Below, piece by piece: positions 16,765 to 28,974 of a stretch of DNA of 64,000 bases (the first letter of the stretch is position 1; each line of letters begins with the position of its first letter). Where the stretch lies: contig CAIPMW010000082.1 of the NCBI GenBank assembly GCA_903866255.1, positions 1 through 64,000 on the forward strand, read 5' to 3'. The notes below the pieces were generated by a model. It had not been told where the DNA came from. It searched no databases and saw only the letters and a list, made by a program, of their open reading frames with translations. This DNA comes from an uncultured Chlorobiaceae bacterium (GTDB taxonomy: Bacteria > Bacteroidota > Chlorobiia > Chlorobiales > Chlorobiaceae). Both the position numbers and the translations under genes were made by a program.

Positions 16765-17483
16765 CATTTTTGCAAACGTAGTGGCAGTTCAAGGCCATTC
16801 GCCTCAAGAAGCTCTCTGTTGCTGAGGATTTCCCTTGTGGCTCCATGGGCGGTAATTCTTCCTTCAGCCATAATATAGGCTTGGTCACAAGTATCCCAGA
16901 TAAAATCAAGGTCGTGAGATACCGTTATTTTTGTTGATTGCAGAGTATTGACAAGATTAATCAGTTTTCGTCTGTTTCGAGGGTCGAGGTCTGATGTCGG
17001 TTCGTCCATAACCAGTAAAGATGGCCGCATAATCAGTACTGTAGCAAAAGCCGCAAACCTTTTCTGCCCCTGGGACAGATGAGAGGGTGGCTTATCTCGC
17101 AGTTCCCAGAGACCGAGATTACTGAGAAGTTTCTCGGCATCAGCATCAATATCCTGTTTATTCATACCAAGATTGAGCGGGCCAAACAGCACATCATCAT
17201 ATAATCGTGCTGTAAAAAGCTGGTCGTCGGGGTTCTGAAATACAAGTCCTACCTGCTGACGGATTTTTTCGATATTTTTTTTCTTGATCTCAAGGCCCGC
17301 AATGCTGATTTTTCCATTATGCGGCAGAAAAAAGCCATTGAGATGGTTGACAAGGGTCGATTTCCCTGCTCCGTTTGCTCCTATGATGCCTGCCGATTCA
17401 TGAGCAAGAATGGTCAGTGAAAGATTATCAAGAGCTTTTGTGCCATCAGGATAGAAAAAGCTTACCTCTTCTGCAATGATCAA
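16764..17483 (-). CDS. cbiO: Cobalt/nickel ECF transporter ATP-binding subunit CbiO
   Basis: CbiO powers import of Co2+ or Ni2+ with CbiQ and the substrate-capture unit CbiM. The 239 residues have Walker A IGANGAGKSTLVNHLNG, the Q-loop VFQNPDDQLF, signature HLSQGQKRFAAFATVL, Walker B SLLVMDEPTSDLD and the switch His in KITVSHDLDFIWD. The opening VSFFYPDGTKALDNLSL and FQNPDDQLFTARLYDDV are hallmarks of ECF-type ATPases. It is the last gene of cbiM-cbiQ-cbiO, 16 bp after cbiQ. Its TGA (16766-16764) overlaps the 3' base of the convergent tRNA-Cys. Confidence 0.92.
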   Translation of the reverse strand: MIIAEEVSFFYPDGTKALDNLSLTILAHESAGIIGANGAGKSTLVNHLNGFFLPHNGKISIAGLEIKKKNIEKIRQQVGLVFQNPDDQLFTARLYDDVLFGPLNLGMNKQDIDADAEKLLSNLGLWELRDKPPSHLSQGQKRFAAFATVLIMRPSLLVMDEPTSDLDPRNRRKLINLVNTLQSTKITVSHDLDFIWDTCDQAYIMAEGRITAHGATREILSNRELLEANGLELPLRLQK

Positions 17484-17499
17484 GGGGTGTCCTCCGGTC

Positions 17500-18258
17500 T
17501 CAGTGAATAAAGAGCATGCGCACAGCCATGAGGCTGAGAAACGAGAAAACCAGGGTAGCTATGTCGACTCTTGTGAATGAAGGCATCTCTGTTTTTTCTG
17601 GTAATCTGCGCTGGAAGCCCCTGGCAGTCATTGCCCTGTAGATTTTTTCAGCCCTGGATGTTGTTCTGATCAGAAGTGAACCAATCAGTTTTGCTGTTGT
17701 GAACAGATCTTTGCCTTTACCGTCAAATGAACGCATGTCCCGTGCTCTCTTCATGGAAACAGCTTCCTCCGCCAGGAGAAAGCTGTACCGATAAACCAGG
17801 AGCAGTTGCGTAACAAAAAGTTCAGGCACGCCAACTCTTTTCAGAGCAAGAGCAAGACGATAGAAGGGTACAAGCAGGGTGAGCAACTGCAGGGAGGTTA
17901 TGGCAACCATTGTTTTGACGACAATAACCATGCCAGAAATCATTCCTCCACTGATTGTCATTCCGAAAAGATCAAGGAATGGGCGACGGTCAAGCCATGG
18001 GTTTGCTGCCGCCATAATGAGCACAAATGGAGAGAGAAGGAGAAGTCGATGCAGGAGTGGCTTTACAGGAATATGTGCAGCGGTTATAACGAGTACGGGG
18101 AAGGAGGCGTAGGTGATCACTGCCGGTAAATTGTATTTTGGAACCGAAAGCACACAAAAAAGAAATATGGCCGACAGGATAAGCGCAGTCTGATCGCCGA
18201 TCGAAAGAAATAAGGTCGGGGTTTGGTCATTTCGGTTCTGGACGACGATATCTTTCAC
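17500..18258 (-). CDS. cbiQ: Cobalt/nickel ECF transporter transmembrane subunit CbiQ
   Basis: CbiQ is the coupling membrane subunit (EcfT) linking CbiM to CbiO. The 252 residues have hydrophobic spans near residues 25-65, 75-90 and 105-135. The cytoplasmic ATPase-coupling region contains MKRARDMRSFDG and IYRAMTARGFQRR, the two EcfT signatures with the A-R-G pattern. A final span (VFSFLSLMAVRMLF) follows. It overlaps the upstream cbiM by 4 bp (ATGA), so translation is probably coupled. Confidence 0.88.
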   Translation of the reverse strand: MKDIVVQNRNDQTPTLFLSIGDQTALILSAIFLFCVLSVPKYNLPAVITYASFPVLVITAAHIPVKPLLHRLLLLSPFVLIMAAANPWLDRRPFLDLFGMTISGGMISGMVIVVKTMVAITSLQLLTLLVPFYRLALALKRVGVPELFVTQLLLVYRYSFLLAEEAVSMKRARDMRSFDGKGKDLFTTAKLIGSLLIRTTSRAEKIYRAMTARGFQRRLPEKTEMPSFTRVDIATLVFSFLSLMAVRMLFIH

Positions 18259-19301
18259 TTTACACGGGGGTTTGCTATGCCTCTCTGGCTGTTCGGTAAG
18301 CTTTTTCTCAACACAAAACCTGCCGCTCCAGCAAGAAGCAGCACAGAGAGACTTCCAACAATTCCAGAGACACTTGTACCAGGATTGACTGGAGAGGCAG
18401 ATAGTGCTGTTTTGTCGATAACGTTGGGAGATATTTTAAACGAATAATCAGGAAGAAATGCTGTACGATTTTGCAGCGAAGCAAAGAGATCATGAACATT
18501 ATCCTGCCTGCCATGTAATTTCTCCTGTTTGCTCACCTTGGCCATTGACCATTCAAGACCGTCAGGCAGAGATGATGAAAATCGGGAGATGATTCCCCCC
18601 AAAGTCAGTGCTGCAATTGTAAAAAGTGCAAGTGTAAGACGGGGTTTTGATGATGCCGCAAGTTGGGGAGCAAGAAGAGTTGGTTCTGTTTTCATGATAA
18701 ACGATACCACGGCCAGGGTAACCAGTCCTTCAACAATACCGATCACCAGATGAATCGGCAACATGAAGAGCAGAAATGTGCTGAAGGGCAATTCGCTTAT
18801 GCCTGACAAGGTGGTTTCCAGAACAACACAATATGCTCCCATCAAAAGGCTGGCTATAGCTGCTGTCATGCTGCCTGCAGCACGTTTGCCCGGAGATACA
18901 GAATTTCCGGCAATAATTCGATAGATGAATGGAAACGCAACAAATGCCGGGAAAAAGGCAAGGTTGAAAATGTTGCAGCCAAGCGCCAGGAGCCCCCCAT
19001 CCGCAAAAAATAGAGATTGAATGACAAGTACTGAGGCAAGAGCAATAAATGCCCGGTATGGGCCAAGCAAGAGTGTCAGGAGAAGCCCGCCGCTGAGATG
19101 TCCACTGGAGCCTGTGCCGGGGATCGAGAAGTTGATCATTTGAGCAGCAAAAACAAAAGCTCCAAGAACACCCATAAGTGGTGTTTTAGAGCCATCCGCC
19201 TCCAGTGATACTTTTTTTGCTGAATATCCAATAAGTGCAGCGCTTACCGCCCAGAATGATCCTCCGACCACAGGTGATAATAAAGCGTCTGCTATATGCA
19301 T
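18255..19301 (-). CDS. cbiM: Cobalt/nickel transporter substrate-capture protein CbiM with C-terminal PDGLE domain
   Basis: CbiM binds the metal at its processed N-terminus. The start at 19301 gives MHIADALLSPVVGGSFWAVS; the MHIA(D/E) N-terminus with His at position 2 is the metal site. An ATG at 19367 upstream is spurious, and AGGGAGT at about 19310-19316 is a good ribosome site for 19301. Six or so membrane spans follow, with MINFSIPGTGSSGHLSGGLL (the conserved NFxI-x-G-TSGHLxGG motif). The C-terminal ~120 residues carry LTLGGIISRFSSSLPDGLEW, the PDGLE domain that replaces the separate CbiN/NikN. Cobalt would feed cobalamin synthesis; nickel is equally possible. Confidence 0.9.
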   Translation of the reverse strand: MHIADALLSPVVGGSFWAVSAALIGYSAKKVSLEADGSKTPLMGVLGAFVFAAQMINFSIPGTGSSGHLSGGLLLTLLLGPYRAFIALASVLVIQSLFFADGGLLALGCNIFNLAFFPAFVAFPFIYRIIAGNSVSPGKRAAGSMTAAIASLLMGAYCVVLETTLSGISELPFSTFLLFMLPIHLVIGIVEGLVTLAVVSFIMKTEPTLLAPQLAASSKPRLTLALFTIAALTLGGIISRFSSSLPDGLEWSMAKVSKQEKLHGRQDNVHDLFASLQNRTAFLPDYSFKISPNVIDKTALSASPVNPGTSVSGIVGSLSVLLLAGAAGFVLRKSLPNSQRGIANPRVK

Positions 19302-19317
19302 AATTGATACTCCCTGA

Positions 19318-19341
19318 TTTGATTCAGCAATGCGAATCAAA
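19318..19341. promoter_or_regulatory. Inverted repeat just upstream of cbiM, candidate metal-regulator operator
   Basis: TTTGATTC at 19318-19325 is repeated inverted as GAATCAAA at 19334-19341 with 8 bases between. It ends 17 bp from the cbiM ATG, where a repressor would block transcription of cbiMQO. The symmetry is seen; the regulator (NikR-, Fur- or other type) is not known. Confidence 0.5.
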
Positions 19342-19409
19342 ATAACAACACTGCCGTCCACAAACAAACCTCTCCCTCTTTCATCCCTTTTTTCTTATAA
19401 TAACCTACA

Positions 19410-19435
19410 TTGTGCCATTGACAGCAATGGCACAA
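19410..19435. promoter_or_regulatory. Perfect 11-bp inverted repeat between cbiM and lolD
   Basis: TTGTGCCATTG-ACAG-CAATGGCACAA is an exact dyad about 110 bp upstream of the cbiM ATG and 35 bp upstream of the lolD ATG. It has no T-tract, so it is more likely an operator for one or both divergent genes than a terminator. Confidence 0.55.
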
Positions 19436-19470
19436 CAGGAAAAAACCAGAACGAAGAGGTGTGGCGACAG

Positions 19471-20190
19471 ATGGCTGAAACTATTCTCAGGCTTGAACAT
19501 ATTCGCAAGGAGCTTGGTCTCTCCAGGGCTATTCGCCAGACCATCATTCCAAACCTTTCACTGGAGGTAGCCGCTGGTGAGTTTGTTGCCATTACGGGAC
19601 CTTCGGGTTCTGGTAAATCTACATTACTCTATCTTATGGGTGGGCTCGACAAACCAACTTCCGGCAAGGTATGGCTTGATGGAGACGAGATTTCCGAGAA
19701 AAATGAGACGGAGATGAACCGTATAAGAAATGAAAAAATAGGGTTTATCTATCAGTTTCACTTTTTGCTGCCTGAGTTTAACGCTGTTGAAAATGTCAGT
19801 ATGCCTATGATGATCAATGGTCGACGCACTCGAAAGGAGATTAAAGTACGGGCCATGAAGCTGCTCGACATGGTTGATATGCAGAACAAGTATACCAATA
19901 AACCAAGTCAGTTGTCAGGTGGCCAGCAGCAGAGGGTGGCTATTGCGCGAGCTCTTGCCAATGAGCCGAAAGTGCTGCTCGGTGATGAACCGACAGGCAA
20001 CCTTGATTCGCGCTCGGCCAACAATGTTTATCAGCTTTTTGACCGCCTGAACAGGGAGATGAATCAGACGATTATTGTTGTTACTCACGATGAGGAGTTT
20101 GCCAACCGTGCAGGGCGGAGAATTCATCTTGTTGACGGGCAGGTTGAGAGTGATCGATCGTTGCGGGTAAAGGAAAAAAAGCCCCTTTGA
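19471..20190 (+). CDS. LolD-type ABC transporter ATP-binding protein
   Basis: This MacB/LolD-class ATPase has 239 residues from the ATG at 19471; an upstream TTG/ATG frame from 19330 reads low-complexity sequence and is not used. It shows Walker [32 protein letters not shown], the Q-loop [18 protein letters not shown] (the FQxHxLLPxxTAxENV signature of LolD), [17 protein letters not shown], and Walker [13 protein letters not shown]. LolCDE extracts lipoproteins from the inner membrane; the membrane partners are not in this window. It lies 34 bp upstream of the cruA-like gene and may share its message. Confidence 0.82.
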   Translation: MAETILRLEHIRKELGLSRAIRQTIIPNLSLEVAAGEFVAITGPSGSGKSTLLYLMGGLDKPTSGKVWLDGDEISEKNETEMNRIRNEKIGFIYQFHFLLPEFNAVENVSMPMMINGRRTRKEIKVRAMKLLDMVDMQNKYTNKPSQLSGGQQQRVAIARALANEPKVLLGDEPTGNLDSRSANNVYQLFDRLNREMNQTIIVVTHDEEFANRAGRRIHLVDGQVESDRSLRVKEKKPL

Positions 20191-20224
20191 CAGAACAACA
20201 GTATTACCACTATTTTATACAGAT

Positions 20225-23780
<3,556 letters not shown>

Positions 23781-23926
23781 GCGGCAAAACAATGATTACA
23801 CCACCAGCCTACGACTCATTACGGAGTCAGATCAGGAGGAGGAGATATGTGGATCCACATGGATTCTGGAAGGTGACAAGGAGGATGAGGATGTTTTTTC
23901 CATAGGAGTTATATTACCGCTGATGC

Positions 23927-24649
23927 CTATTTTTTAGCCACGTACAGAATAGATGTTTCGAAGGTCATGGGAAAATATTCAGCGCTCTTGAATCCATTTT
24001 TTTTAAGGATGGAGGTAAAGGCGTCTGCCTGCGGAAACTGCTCGACGGAGTTCGGCAGATAGTCGTAGGCAAATGAGGATTTACTGAACAGCCCTGCAAT
24101 TTTAGGCAGCACCTTCTTGAAATAAATCAGGTAGAGCGATTTCATGGTACCATTGCGAGGAATCATCGGTTCAATAATGAGAGCATGGCCACCTGGTTTC
24201 AAAACCCGGTGGAACTCGCGCATTCCCGCATCAAGATTTTCGAAATTTCTTACACCGAAGCCAGCACTGACTACATTATACGTGGCATTACCAAAGGGAA
24301 GTTTCTCCGCATATCCCTCATGAAAGGTGATATGGGGATATTTTTTTTTTGCAATTGCGAGCATTTCGGGAGAGAGGTCAAGAGCGGTCACCCTGGCGCC
24401 TGAAATTTTTGCCATTGAGGCTGCCAGATCACCTGTGCCGGTCGCGACATCAAGAATTCTGGGTGCAGTGTTATTGCCAAGCAGTTGTTTCGCTTTGTTG
24501 GCAGTTTTGGCACGCCAATAATTGTCTATGCCCAGGCTGAGGAGATGGTTGAGGAAATCGTAGGTAGGGGCAACCTCATCAAACATTGTCCGTATTGATC
24601 CTCTCGTCTTTGTCCTCAGAAGGGATTTTGTTTCAGCTTTTTTTGCCAT
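23927..24649 (-). CDS. menG: Demethylmenaquinone methyltransferase
   Basis: MenG (UbiE family) performs the SAM-dependent C-methylation that completes menaquinone, the quinone of green sulfur bacteria. The 240-residue protein has [20 protein letters not shown] and [18 protein letters not shown] (SAM loop). It also has [20 protein letters not shown] and [16 protein letters not shown], the two UbiE/MenG signatures. The ATG at 24649 (MAKKAET) overlaps the end of hisI by 17 bp; an ATG at 24658 is possible. The overlap suggests coupled translation with hisI, although the pathways are unrelated. Confidence 0.93.
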   Translation of the reverse strand: MAKKAETKSLLRTKTRGSIRTMFDEVAPTYDFLNHLLSLGIDNYWRAKTANKAKQLLGNNTAPRILDVATGTGDLAASMAKISGARVTALDLSPEMLAIAKKKYPHITFHEGYAEKLPFGNATYNVVSAGFGVRNFENLDAGMREFHRVLKPGGHALIIEPMIPRNGTMKSLYLIYFKKVLPKIAGLFSKSSFAYDYLPNSVEQFPQADAFTSILKKNGFKSAEYFPMTFETSILYVAKK

Positions 24650-25088
24650 ATACCTCATCCGGATTAAACATCAGAGTATCACATATATCCATGGTGAGAT
24701 CATCGGTTGCTTTTCGGTAAAAGCAGGAGTGATAGCCCGCGTGGCAGGCTCCGCCGGTTTGGGAGACCTTCAGGAGCAGGGTATCGCCATCGCAGTCAAT
24801 CAGAATATCGTGCACTACTTGCATATTGCCGGAGGACTCTCCCTTCAACCATAGCTTTTTGCGACTGCGGCTCCAGTAACAGGCTCTCTTGTTTTTGAGT
24901 GTCATTTGAAGGCTTTCGCGATTCATCCAAGCCATCATAAGCACTTTTCCTGTTTCATGATCTTGAACAATTACCGGAACAAGCCCTGTTTCATCGAACT
25001 TTACCGTTTCAAGAAAGCTATTATTGATATCTTTGTTTTCACCCATTGATTGGTGTAGATTAGATTTTTTTGATGGATTATCAGGCAC
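24633..25088 (-). CDS. hisI: Phosphoribosyl-AMP cyclohydrolase
   Basis: HisI opens the purine ring of phosphoribosyl-AMP, step three of histidine synthesis. The core is complete: [60 protein letters not shown] and [12 protein letters not shown]. The Cys and Asp-rich motifs bind Zn2+ and Mg2+. It is a stand-alone HisI without a fused HisE. The annotated start gives 151 residues; an internal ATG at 25046 (MGENKD) would give 137 and also fits, because the first ~25 residues are not part of the domain. hisC lies at 30669, not linked. Confidence 0.93.
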   Translation of the reverse strand: MPDNPSKKSNLHQSMGENKDINNSFLETVKFDETGLVPVIVQDHETGKVLMMAWMNRESLQMTLKNKRACYWSRSRKKLWLKGESSGNMQVVHDILIDCDGDTLLLKVSQTGGACHAGYHSCFYRKATDDLTMDICDTLMFNPDEVYGKKS

Positions 25089-25212
25089 TGCTGACCAGAG
25101 AGAAAAAAATCCCCCTGAATATTGATAAAATTATTGAAAATTCAAGGTCGGAATGGATAAAAAGTTAAAAACTTGTAACTTCCCCAAGCTGAATCCATAA
25201 CCAAGGTACCTC

Positions 25213-26295
25213 ATGAAGTCCCTGCAGAAATTTCTTCCCAAATATTCTATTGCACTTGCTCTTCTTTTTCTTGCCACGCTATTTTTTTTGATGACGAAAG
25301 GCAACTCTGTTGATATTGAAGCAGTAGAGGTGACCCATGCAGAGCTGGTTCAGGCGGTCTATGCCACCGGTTTTGTGGAAGCTGAAGCCGTTGCCAATCT
25401 TAATGCAGAGTGTTCCGGCACGGTGAGTTATGTCGGCGCACTTGAGGGTCAGCATGTCATTGCCGGTCAGAAACTTTTTCAGTTCAATAGTCCTCAGCCT
25501 CAGCTCGCTGTTCAAGAAGCACAATCGGCCCTTGCCGAACAGCAGGCGCTTTTGCGGGACAGCAGGCGTCGTAGTGTCAGAAAGAAGAATCTGTTCAGTG
25601 AGGGTGCGATATCGCATCAGGAGCTTGAAGATGCTGAAAAAAACAGTGTACAGTCTGAAGAGCTCCTCCAGCAGCGGTCGTTTCAGTTGAAGATGCGTGA
25701 AGATGATCTGAAAAAGTTGACCGTTACGGCCCCATTTTCAGGTATCGTGACCTTGCAGAATGTGAAGAAGGGTGATTATGTTACCATTAATACTCTTGTT
25801 GCCCGGGTGGTTGATACCTCACGATTTATGATCAGTGTTGAGGTTGACGAGCTTGATGTTCCAAGGATGCGTCATGGTCAGATGGCTACAGTTGCTTTTG
25901 ATGCATATCCAGAAAAACGATTTTCAGCAGTTGTCGCTCGTATTGTCCCCCAGACGGATCAGATAACGAAGACATCAAGGATTTACCTCACCCTTGATCA
26001 GCCGCCCGGAAATATTCAGGCAGGCATGACTGCTACAGCCAATATTATTTATAATGTCAAGCCAAATGCACTTCTCGTCAAGAAAAGCTCTTTATTCGAA
26101 GATAACCGCCAGAGTTATGTATGGAAAATTGAAAAAGGCCGATTAAAAAAACAGCTCGTTCAGCAGGGTGAGAGTGATATGACCTTTGTTGAAGTGCTTC
26201 AGGGACTTAAAAAAGGAGACAAGATCGCTCTCTCCCCCGACAAAAGTTTGCACGAAGGGCTGGAGGTAAACATTACTCCAGCAAAAAGGCACTGA
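25213..26295 (+). CDS. Periplasmic adaptor (HlyD/MacA type) of an efflux or export system
   Basis: Membrane-fusion proteins link an inner-membrane pump to an outer-membrane channel. The 360 residues have an N-terminal signal anchor (about residues 10-28, SIALALLFLATLFFLM) and a lipoyl half NAECSGTVSYVGALEGQHVI. A coiled-coil hairpin of roughly residues 95-165 follows, rich in Glu/Gln/Arg. The second lipoyl half is LKKLTVTAPFSGIVTLQNVK, then a beta-barrel. No pump permease or channel gene is adjacent, which is odd for this class. The nearest ABC ATPase of the MacB/LolD class is 5 kb away. Cargo is unknown. Confidence 0.8.
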   Translation: MKSLQKFLPKYSIALALLFLATLFFLMTKGNSVDIEAVEVTHAELVQAVYATGFVEAEAVANLNAECSGTVSYVGALEGQHVIAGQKLFQFNSPQPQLAVQEAQSALAEQQALLRDSRRRSVRKKNLFSEGAISHQELEDAEKNSVQSEELLQQRSFQLKMREDDLKKLTVTAPFSGIVTLQNVKKGDYVTINTLVARVVDTSRFMISVEVDELDVPRMRHGQMATVAFDAYPEKRFSAVVARIVPQTDQITKTSRIYLTLDQPPGNIQAGMTATANIIYNVKPNALLVKKSSLFEDNRQSYVWKIEKGRLKKQLVQQGESDMTFVEVLQGLKKGDKIALSPDKSLHEGLEVNITPAKRH

Positions 26296-26328
26296 AACAG
26301 TGTTGATGATTTACATAAACAATCTTTG

Positions 26329-26955
26329 ATGATCGACAGCACTCTATTGCTGACATTTTTTTTAACGTCAGTTATCCTCGCACTCTCTCCAGGGCCCGAC
26401 AATCTTTTTGTCATGGCGCAATCTGCCCAGAATGGACGGAGGGCAGGGCTCTCTGTAACCTTTGGCCTTGCAACTGGACTGGCAGTACATACGGTTGCCG
26501 TTGCTTTAGGTCTTGCGGCTCTCATTCACTCTTCGGCGCTTGCGTTCAGCATCCTGAAATATATTGGTGCGGCATATCTGATCTGCCTTGCGTGGAAGGC
26601 CTTCAGGGCTGCTGCTGCAAATGGGATGGCGCTGCAGATTCCTGCGCACTCACAGAGCTATCTCTATCGCAGGGGAATTATTATGAACCTTACCAATCCA
26701 AAGGTCACGCTTTTTTTTATGGCATTTCTCCCGCAATTTGCCGATCCGCGCAATGGCTCCATGATGATTCAGTTTTTTCAGCTTGGGGCTCTTTTTATTG
26801 TTGCGACTCTGATTGTCTTCGTTCTTGTCAGTATTCTTGCGGGTGGATTTGGCGACAGGTTTCGTAATTCGTCATTGGCCGGGAAGAGCATCAATCGTAT
26901 TGCGGCAGCGCTCTTTATCGGACTTGCGTTTAAACTGGCGCTATCGGAGCGTTAA
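26329..26955 (+). CDS. LysE/RhtB-family exporter
   Basis: LysE/RhtB proteins export amino acids or related small molecules. The 208-residue protein (ATG 26329; a TTG one codon earlier is possible) begins LLLTFFLTSVILALSPGPDN, with the family's PGPD motif. It then has NLFVMAQSAQNGRRAGLSVT, GLATGLAVHTVAVALGLAAL, and IMNLTNPKVTLFFMAFLPQF, the second signature. About six hydrophobic spans are visible. It follows the adaptor gene by 33 bp, but the two are not known to work together. Confidence 0.88.
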   Translation: MIDSTLLLTFFLTSVILALSPGPDNLFVMAQSAQNGRRAGLSVTFGLATGLAVHTVAVALGLAALIHSSALAFSILKYIGAAYLICLAWKAFRAAAANGMALQIPAHSQSYLYRRGIIMNLTNPKVTLFFMAFLPQFADPRNGSMMIQFFQLGALFIVATLIVFVLVSILAGGFGDRFRNSSLAGKSINRIAAALFIGLAFKLALSER

Positions 26956-27124
26956 AGGGGGAGCATTTTTTGGAATTGAAGTCGTTTTGGTGCAAGTAAG
27001 TAGTGAAATGAGCATTTTTTTTATAAAAAATTCATCAGAGTGTTGAGTTTGTGTCTCTCAATTACGTTATTGAGATAGTTCGGTTTCCCCTCCGTTAAAA
27101 ACTACAGAACAGTATATCTTGAAC

Positions 27125-28405
27125 ATGCAATTGACTACCCTGAGATCCGCGATGAGCAGTTCACGGAAACAGGCCTCCTGTGCGCAGAGGATGCTTTTCG
27201 CCCTGAAGTATTTTTCAGTGCTTGCGACCATCGTCGTATCAACATTGCTTTATCCACGATCAGTTTTGGCGAAGGGTACTGTGGATTCCTCATCGTTGCA
27301 GTTTTCTGTTGACTCCTATATTGTAAAAGAGGCAGGAAATCAAACTGCTTTGATGGCCAAAGATGTTGATCATCCCGTTTCACCAGCCAGCCTCACCAAA
27401 ATACTGACCTGCATTATGGCTATTGAAAGTGGCAAGCTTGACCGGGAAGTACTTATTTCAAAAGAGTCAACGATGGTTGAACCTTCGAAAGCGGGTTTCA
27501 GGGAGGGAGATAACATCAAGCTGATCGATCTTGTCAGGGCAGCAATGGTGAGTTCAAGCAATGATGCCGCTTTTGCAATTGCCATATATCTCTCAGGCAA
27601 TATTGAATCTTTTGTTGCCTCAATGAACAACAAGGCAAAAATGATTGGCATGAAAAACTCCTTTTTTACCAATCCTGCCGGGTTCGACAAAGGTATCTAT
27701 GAAGGCAATATCTCAACTGCAGGTGATTTGATGCGTCTGACAGAATATTCCGTACGGAATCCACTTTTCAATCAAATTGCCCAACTGGAAAAGGTTGTGG
27801 TTCCAGAGCAGTCGAGCCACAGAGTCTACTGGCTGAGAACGCACAACAAGCTTCTTGACAAGTATCCCTACGCTGTTGGTATCAAGACAGGTTATACCAG
27901 CAAGGCTGGAGGTTGTCTTATTGCCAGAGCTATCAAGGGGAACAAGGATATGCTTCTGGTTATGCTTAACGCCCGGAACCGATGGGATAGAGCATCAGAT
28001 ATGTTTGATACAGCTTTTGCTGCCAACACTTCAAATCCGGTTTTGGTCAATACAGAATCCCTGAGTGGTTCAGTTCCCTCCAAACGTCTGATCGTCAGAG
28101 ATGCTGAAAAACAAAAGAAGAGGATCATTGTTTCTACAGAAACAGGTAGCCATAAAAACAGGTTGCTTGTTGTAAAGAAGGGATCTTCTATTGCAAAGCT
28201 GAAGAACGGAAAAAACTCGAAAAAGCTGATTACTGCCCGAATGAAGCCAGTTCATTCATCCAATAGAAAAGTTATTGCTGAACTGAAAAGCAGTAAAAAG
28301 GGAAAAAATCAAGCAATTGCTGAATCAAAGAGCAAGTTGAAGAGGCGTCAGCTTCTTGCATCGAAATCGGTCAAGAAGACGAAAAAGAGAGTGGACCTTT
28401 CTTAA
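27125..28405 (+). CDS. D-alanyl-D-alanine carboxypeptidase (PBP5/6 type) with basic tail
   Basis: S11 peptidases trim the terminal D-Ala of peptidoglycan stem peptides. The three active-site motifs are present: SLTK near residue 90 (after VSPA), SSN near 145 (AMVSSSNDAAFA), and KTG near 260 (AVGIKTGYTSKAGGC). A signal sequence lies after an extra ~22-residue head (LKYFSVLATIVVSTLLYPRS). Either ATG 27125 or an upstream TTG at 27119 may start it. The C-terminal ~95 residues are strikingly rich in Lys/Arg/Ser and lack the usual amphipathic anchor and the PBP5 C-terminal domain. This tail may bind anionic wall polymer or LPS; that is inference. Confidence 0.88.
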   Translation: MQLTTLRSAMSSSRKQASCAQRMLFALKYFSVLATIVVSTLLYPRSVLAKGTVDSSSLQFSVDSYIVKEAGNQTALMAKDVDHPVSPASLTKILTCIMAIESGKLDREVLISKESTMVEPSKAGFREGDNIKLIDLVRAAMVSSSNDAAFAIAIYLSGNIESFVASMNNKAKMIGMKNSFFTNPAGFDKGIYEGNISTAGDLMRLTEYSVRNPLFNQIAQLEKVVVPEQSSHRVYWLRTHNKLLDKYPYAVGIKTGYTSKAGGCLIARAIKGNKDMLLVMLNARNRWDRASDMFDTAFAANTSNPVLVNTESLSGSVPSKRLIVRDAEKQKKRIIVSTETGSHKNRLLVVKKGSSIAKLKNGKNSKKLITARMKPVHSSNRKVIAELKSSKKGKNQAIAESKSKLKRRQLLASKSVKKTKKRVDLS

Positions 28406-28494
28406 TTTTTACAGTTCTCAACTGGTTGGGCATCAAGGAGGCAGAGGCTTGTTGATGACGCGAGAGGTACGTCAATTTCGAGCAGATCTGACAT

Positions 28495-28532
28495 AAAACA
28501 AAAAAAGCGGACGGTTTTCACTATCCGCTTTT
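28495..28532 (-). terminator. Terminator of the ferredoxin gene
   Basis: On the minus strand AAAAGCGGA and TCCGCTTTT form a 9-bp stem with a 12-base loop, followed by a T run (the A run at 28498-28506 on the plus strand). It may also end the convergent carboxypeptidase transcript. Confidence 0.8.
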
Positions 28533-28550
28533 AAATGCTGATAGTGCTGA

Positions 28551-28739
28551 TTATCCCTGAACGATGCACTCAGCCGGGCAAACGGCTGAGCAGTTTGGTG
28601 AGTCAGCATACCCGACACATTCGGTGCAGGCACTGGCATTGATGACATAAACGTCATCGCCAGCAGAAATTGCAGTGACTGGACATTCTGGTTCACAAGC
28701 TCCACAGTAGGTACATTCTTCGGTAATAAAGAGTGCCAT
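28551..28739 (-). CDS. fdx: 2[4Fe-4S] ferredoxin
   Basis: These small ferredoxins carry low-potential electrons from the type I reaction centre to the reductive TCA enzymes (2-oxoglutarate and pyruvate synthase) and to NADP reductase in green sulfur bacteria. The 62 residues hold two cluster motifs: CTYCGACEPECPVTAI (C-x2-C-x2-C-x3-CP) and CTECVGYADSPNCSAVCP. The second has an eight-residue insertion between Cys 2 and Cys 3, the Chlorobium/Allochromatium pattern. It has its own terminator and probably its own promoter, so it is monocistronic. Confidence 0.95.
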   Translation of the reverse strand: MALFITEECTYCGACEPECPVTAISAGDDVYVINASACTECVGYADSPNCSAVCPAECIVQG

Positions 28740-28974
28740 AGTAATTCCCTTGCTTAAAGATTTGTAGAAAAGATAGAAAGGTACAGATAAGAACGATTGC
28801 GGTCAAACTGTGGAAAGATAAGATTTATTCAGCTCAAAAAAAATCTTTCTATTTTATCCTGAGGGGTAATTCTCAGTGTAGTTCATCGATTTCGAAGGCA
28901 TTGCTTATTTCCCGGGCAATCTCGCGACGGTCAAATGCTTTATTTTCAATGGATGTTGTGTTGATACCCCGATA

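Noticed and set aside
19302-19470. Cobalamin riboswitch upstream of cbiM
   Set aside because: I looked for the GCCACTG-type B12-box on the minus strand in this short leader and did not find it; only protein-operator-like dyads are visible.
24349-24540. Poly-T run at about 24340 as a terminator
   Set aside because: It lies inside menG coding sequence and lacks a stable GC-rich stem.
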